From JAVSMW01 sp032027005 (GTDB taxonomy: Bacteria; Bacillota; Thermincolia; Thermincolales; UBA2595): a stretch of DNA of 64,000 nucleotides. Of the stretch, positions 61,970 through 64,000 are shown in pieces. The position numbers were made by a program, and so were the translations under genes. The DNA lies in assembly GCA_032027005.1 (NCBI GenBank), contig JAVSMW010000003.1:150154-214153 (forward strand), written 5' to 3'. Below the pieces are notes generated by a model, which worked only from the letters and a program-made list of their open reading frames with translations, was not told where the DNA came from and ran no database searches. Every line of letters starts with the position of its first letter. The stretch's first letter is position 1.

Positions 61970-63520
61970 CTATCCCACCGAGCCGATTTTATAATCAGGG
62001 TTTGGTTTCCGGAACTCTGGCTGTAAGTTTTGAAAATCAAGACCATATCCTTTTAATGCTTCAAGATGGTTGTCGAGTCTGGCAACCGGAATATCCAGAC
62101 GTACCTGCTGGCTGTTCATAGCGACTACCCGATGGGCGTAGCAGGAAGCCAGTTTGAGGTCATGGGTCACCAAAAGAACGGCCCCTCCGTTTGCAGCCAC
62201 CCGGGACAGGACTTTCATTATCCAGGCGGCCTGCCATTGATCAAGACCTGCCGTAGGCTCATCGGCAACTACCAGTTCAGGTTCAACAGCCAGGATGGAG
62301 GCCAGGGCCAGCAGCTGCCGCTGGCCGCGGCTGAGCCGGTGGGGATGAACGGAACGCAGGGGAATCAGGCCCGTATCCTGCAGCACCTGTTCAACCTTTT
62401 CTCTGATCTGAACTGCAGGCAGTTTTTGCACCTTCAGGCCAAAGGCCACTTCTTCCTCAACTGTCCCGGCAAATATCTGAAAATCAGGGTTCTGGAATAA
62501 AAATCCCACATTCCGGCGCAGCAGCCTCAGGTCGGCTTTACGGGTATCCCGGCCCATAACCCTGACTGTACCTGAAGTCGGACGGACCAGGGCGTTAAAA
62601 TGCTTCGCCACAGTGGATTTCCCGGAACCGTTGAGTCCCATCAAAGCCAGCACTTCCCCCCGGCGCACCTGCAGGGAAACATTGCGGCAGCCGACTTGCC
62701 CGTTCGGATAAATGTATGTACAATCTTCCAGGGAAGCAACCAGACTATCCTCATCCATCAAAGCCACAGCCTTATCTCGGGCAGGCCGGGAGAGGAGTTT
62801 CACACTTCCCTCAACAGGCAGTTCCTCCGGCGGTACCGGTGCATCCCTCACAATCCGCCCGCCATCCATGGAAATATAACGGGTGCCATAAGGTGCTAAT
62901 TCCTCAGGTCGATCAGCTACTACAATTATTGTTGTTTCTTCAGTACGGTTAAGACCGCCCAGTCTGGTCCAGATATCCTGTCTGCCGGCAGGGTCAAGCT
63001 CTGCAGCGGGCTGATCCAGGACCAAAAGCCTGGGATTCATGGCCAAAATTCCGGCCAGAACAGCGCGCTGGGCCTCACCACCTGAGAGGGAATCTGTGCT
63101 GCGCTCGCCAAATCCCTGTAAACCGGTAAAATCCATGGCCGCCCTGACCCGGTCAACCACCGTTTGCCTGGGCAGGCCAAGGTTGCACGGCCCAAAAGCC
63201 ACATCTTCACCAACTGTGGTGCTGAAAAGCTGGTTTTGCGGGTCCTGCATCATATACCCTACAGTTCCGGCCACCTGTGGCAAAGGGGTTCGGGCCAGCT
63301 GAACCCCGTCAACATTGACCTGCCCCTCCAAAGAAACCGAAAAAAAGTGCGGCACTGCCCCGGTCAGACAATGGCAAAGGGTAGTTTTCCCCGCGGCCAC
63401 CGGCCCGGAAATCACCATAAATTCCCCCTCCTCCACAATCAGATCGATATCCTGTAGAACGGGCTGCTCACATCCCGGAAAAGTAAGCTTCTTAATTTTG
63501 GCCTCTACTAAAACAGGCAT
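61970..63520 (-). CDS. ecfA: Fused double ECF ATPase (EcfA1-A2)
   Basis: 516 aa with two complete ABC domains: GPVAAGKTT, LSGGEAQRAVLAG, LLVLDQPAAELD in the first; GLNGSGKST, LSRGQRQLLALAS, LVVADEPTAGLD in the second. The first Walker A (GPVAAGKTT) and Walker B (DQP in place of DEP) differ from consensus, so it may hydrolyse ATP weakly; the second is canonical. First gene after the riboswitch, ATG with GGAGGTG. Confidence 0.94.
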   Translation of the reverse strand: MPVLVEAKIKKLTFPGCEQPVLQDIDLIVEEGEFMVISGPVAAGKTTLCHCLTGAVPHFFSVSLEGQVNVDGVQLARTPLPQVAGTVGYMMQDPQNQLFSTTVGEDVAFGPCNLGLPRQTVVDRVRAAMDFTGLQGFGERSTDSLSGGEAQRAVLAGILAMNPRLLVLDQPAAELDPAGRQDIWTRLGGLNRTEETTIIVVADRPEELAPYGTRYISMDGGRIVRDAPVPPEELPVEGSVKLLSRPARDKAVALMDEDSLVASLEDCTYIYPNGQVGCRNVSLQVRRGEVLALMGLNGSGKSTVAKHFNALVRPTSGTVRVMGRDTRKADLRLLRRNVGFLFQNPDFQIFAGTVEEEVAFGLKVQKLPAVQIREKVEQVLQDTGLIPLRSVHPHRLSRGQRQLLALASILAVEPELVVADEPTAGLDQWQAAWIMKVLSRVAANGGAVLLVTHDLKLASCYAHRVVAMNSQQVRLDIPVARLDNHLEALKGYGLDFQNLQPEFRKPNPDYKIGSVG

Positions 63521-63565
63521 TTATTTCACCTCCGCAACGACGCCAGACGCCATTTTCGCCTGCAT

Positions 63566-63606
63566 GCACAAAAAAAGTTCCAGCCTAAGTAGGCTGAAAC
63601 TTTTCC
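63566..63606 (-). terminator. Riboswitch terminator upstream of ecfA
   Basis: On the minus strand AAAAGTTTCAGCCT pairs with AGGCTGGAACTTTT around a short loop and is followed by TTTTTT. It lies between the cobalamin aptamer and ecfA and is the likely expression platform. Confidence 0.85.
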
Positions 63607-63660
63607 ATCATTCCAGGTATTGCCAACATCACCCTGTTCCTCGCAGGGTTCAGCGAATGT

Positions 63661-63806
63661 ATTCAGGCAGGTCTCCTGACTCAGGGTCATCACCCTGATG
63701 CCTCCTTCCCCCTTACGGAGTGGCCTGGCACCGGGCTATCCTTCACAGTGGCGGGTCCGTCCGGGATTTACACCCGGTTCCCTATTCTCCCTTGCGGGCA
63801 CCTGAA
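63661..63806 (-). ncRNA. Cobalamin riboswitch upstream of the ECF-AOR-UbiD-Hyu operon
   Basis: On the minus strand GGGAACCGGGTGTAAATCCCGG, GGACCCGCCACTGTGA, then GAGTCAGGAGACCTGCC (B12 box) follow in the right order. It governs the whole eight-gene operon by the terminator after it. Confidence 0.94.
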
Positions 63807-63831
63807 ACATTTAATATCTTATTTTAAGGTT

Positions 63832-63860
63832 ATTGTAGTTGGAAAAATAATTTGTGTCAA
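63832..63860 (-). promoter_or_regulatory. Consensus sigma-A promoter of the ECF-AOR operon
   Basis: On the minus strand -35 TTGACA (63855-63860), a 17-base spacer, -10 TACAAT (63832-63837), about 25 bases before the riboswitch. Confidence 0.88.
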
Positions 63861-64000
63861 GAGCTAAATTTTCCCTGTGCCTATTCAAGTATTTTCTCTC
63901 TTTCCGTGCGCACGTTGTGCGCTTCATATATATTTCACAGAAATCATCGCTCCTGCGATGCGATGTAAGACAACCGACTAACCTCATGCGAAAGCCGCTG
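63861..64000. other. Right-edge intergenic sequence
   Basis: No gene or clear site seen; AT-rich then mixed sequence with a short GTGCGCACGTTGTGCGC inverted element near 63906. Confidence 0.4.

Overview
The window looks like a chromosomal segment of an anaerobic, low-to-mid GC Gram-positive bacterium of the Clostridia, Peptococcaceae-like. The support is strong AGGAGG ribosome sites, frequent TTG/GTG starts, lipobox lipoproteins, a rubrerythrin/superoxide-reductase locus, a tungsten-type aldehyde oxidoreductase, a multihaem lipoprotein and cobalamin riboswitches. I saw no rRNA, tRNA or CRISPR array.

Layout. 1-1500: iron uptake (lipoprotein start, FTR1 permease) behind a sigma-A promoter and two Fur boxes. 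1570-1983: Rnk. 2130-6282: cobalt transport cbiMNQO plus a CobK-like reductase behind a cobalamin riboswitch with an unusually elaborate leader. 6382-7312: two small unknown genes. 7418-8836: the mercury-methylation pair hgcA-hgcB, preceded by the toxin-antitoxin pair mntA-hepT (8927-9764). 9969-17538: polyferredoxin, FixH-like protein, DUF2294 protein, membrane MutS-like ATPase, orphan nucleotidyltransferase, MFS transporter and upp. 17663-20329: a wrecked helicase gene and a ~290 bp foldback element. 20349-25858: TraB-family protein, rubrerythrin/rubredoxin/desulfoferrodoxin operon, cytochrome lipoprotein and zinc phospholipase C-like protein.

26116-44676 is an integrated element with imperfect terminal inverted repeats. 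It carries a large serine recombinase, Fic/VbhA, a RepA-like ATPase, a restriction-like operon (split methylase, Eco57I-type methylase, RhuM, GIY-YIG-helicase), a decayed Gabija system, a decayed Abi gene broken by an IS, and a relB-yafQ cassette. 44686-53040: NtrC-type two-component system, MacAB-like exporter and DHA2 drug exporter. 53157-63860: an eight-gene operon (ECF transporter, ferredoxin, AOR, UbiD, HyuA, HyuB) behind a perfect sigma-A promoter and a second cobalamin riboswitch.

Main discovery. Both hgcA and hgcB contain an in-frame TGA that standard gene calling misreads. In hgcB the TGA sits where I recall the essential Cys73 of HgcB, and the frame continues through a typical HgcB tail. 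In hgcA it is codon 10, directly after a Cys, just downstream of the only good ribosome site. Each TGA is followed at selenocysteine-type spacing by a hairpin with G in the loop. I infer that this HgcAB pair is a selenoprotein pair. HgcA uses a corrinoid, and the window has two cobalamin-riboswitch loci for cobalt or corrinoid supply, so the regions may be functionally linked.
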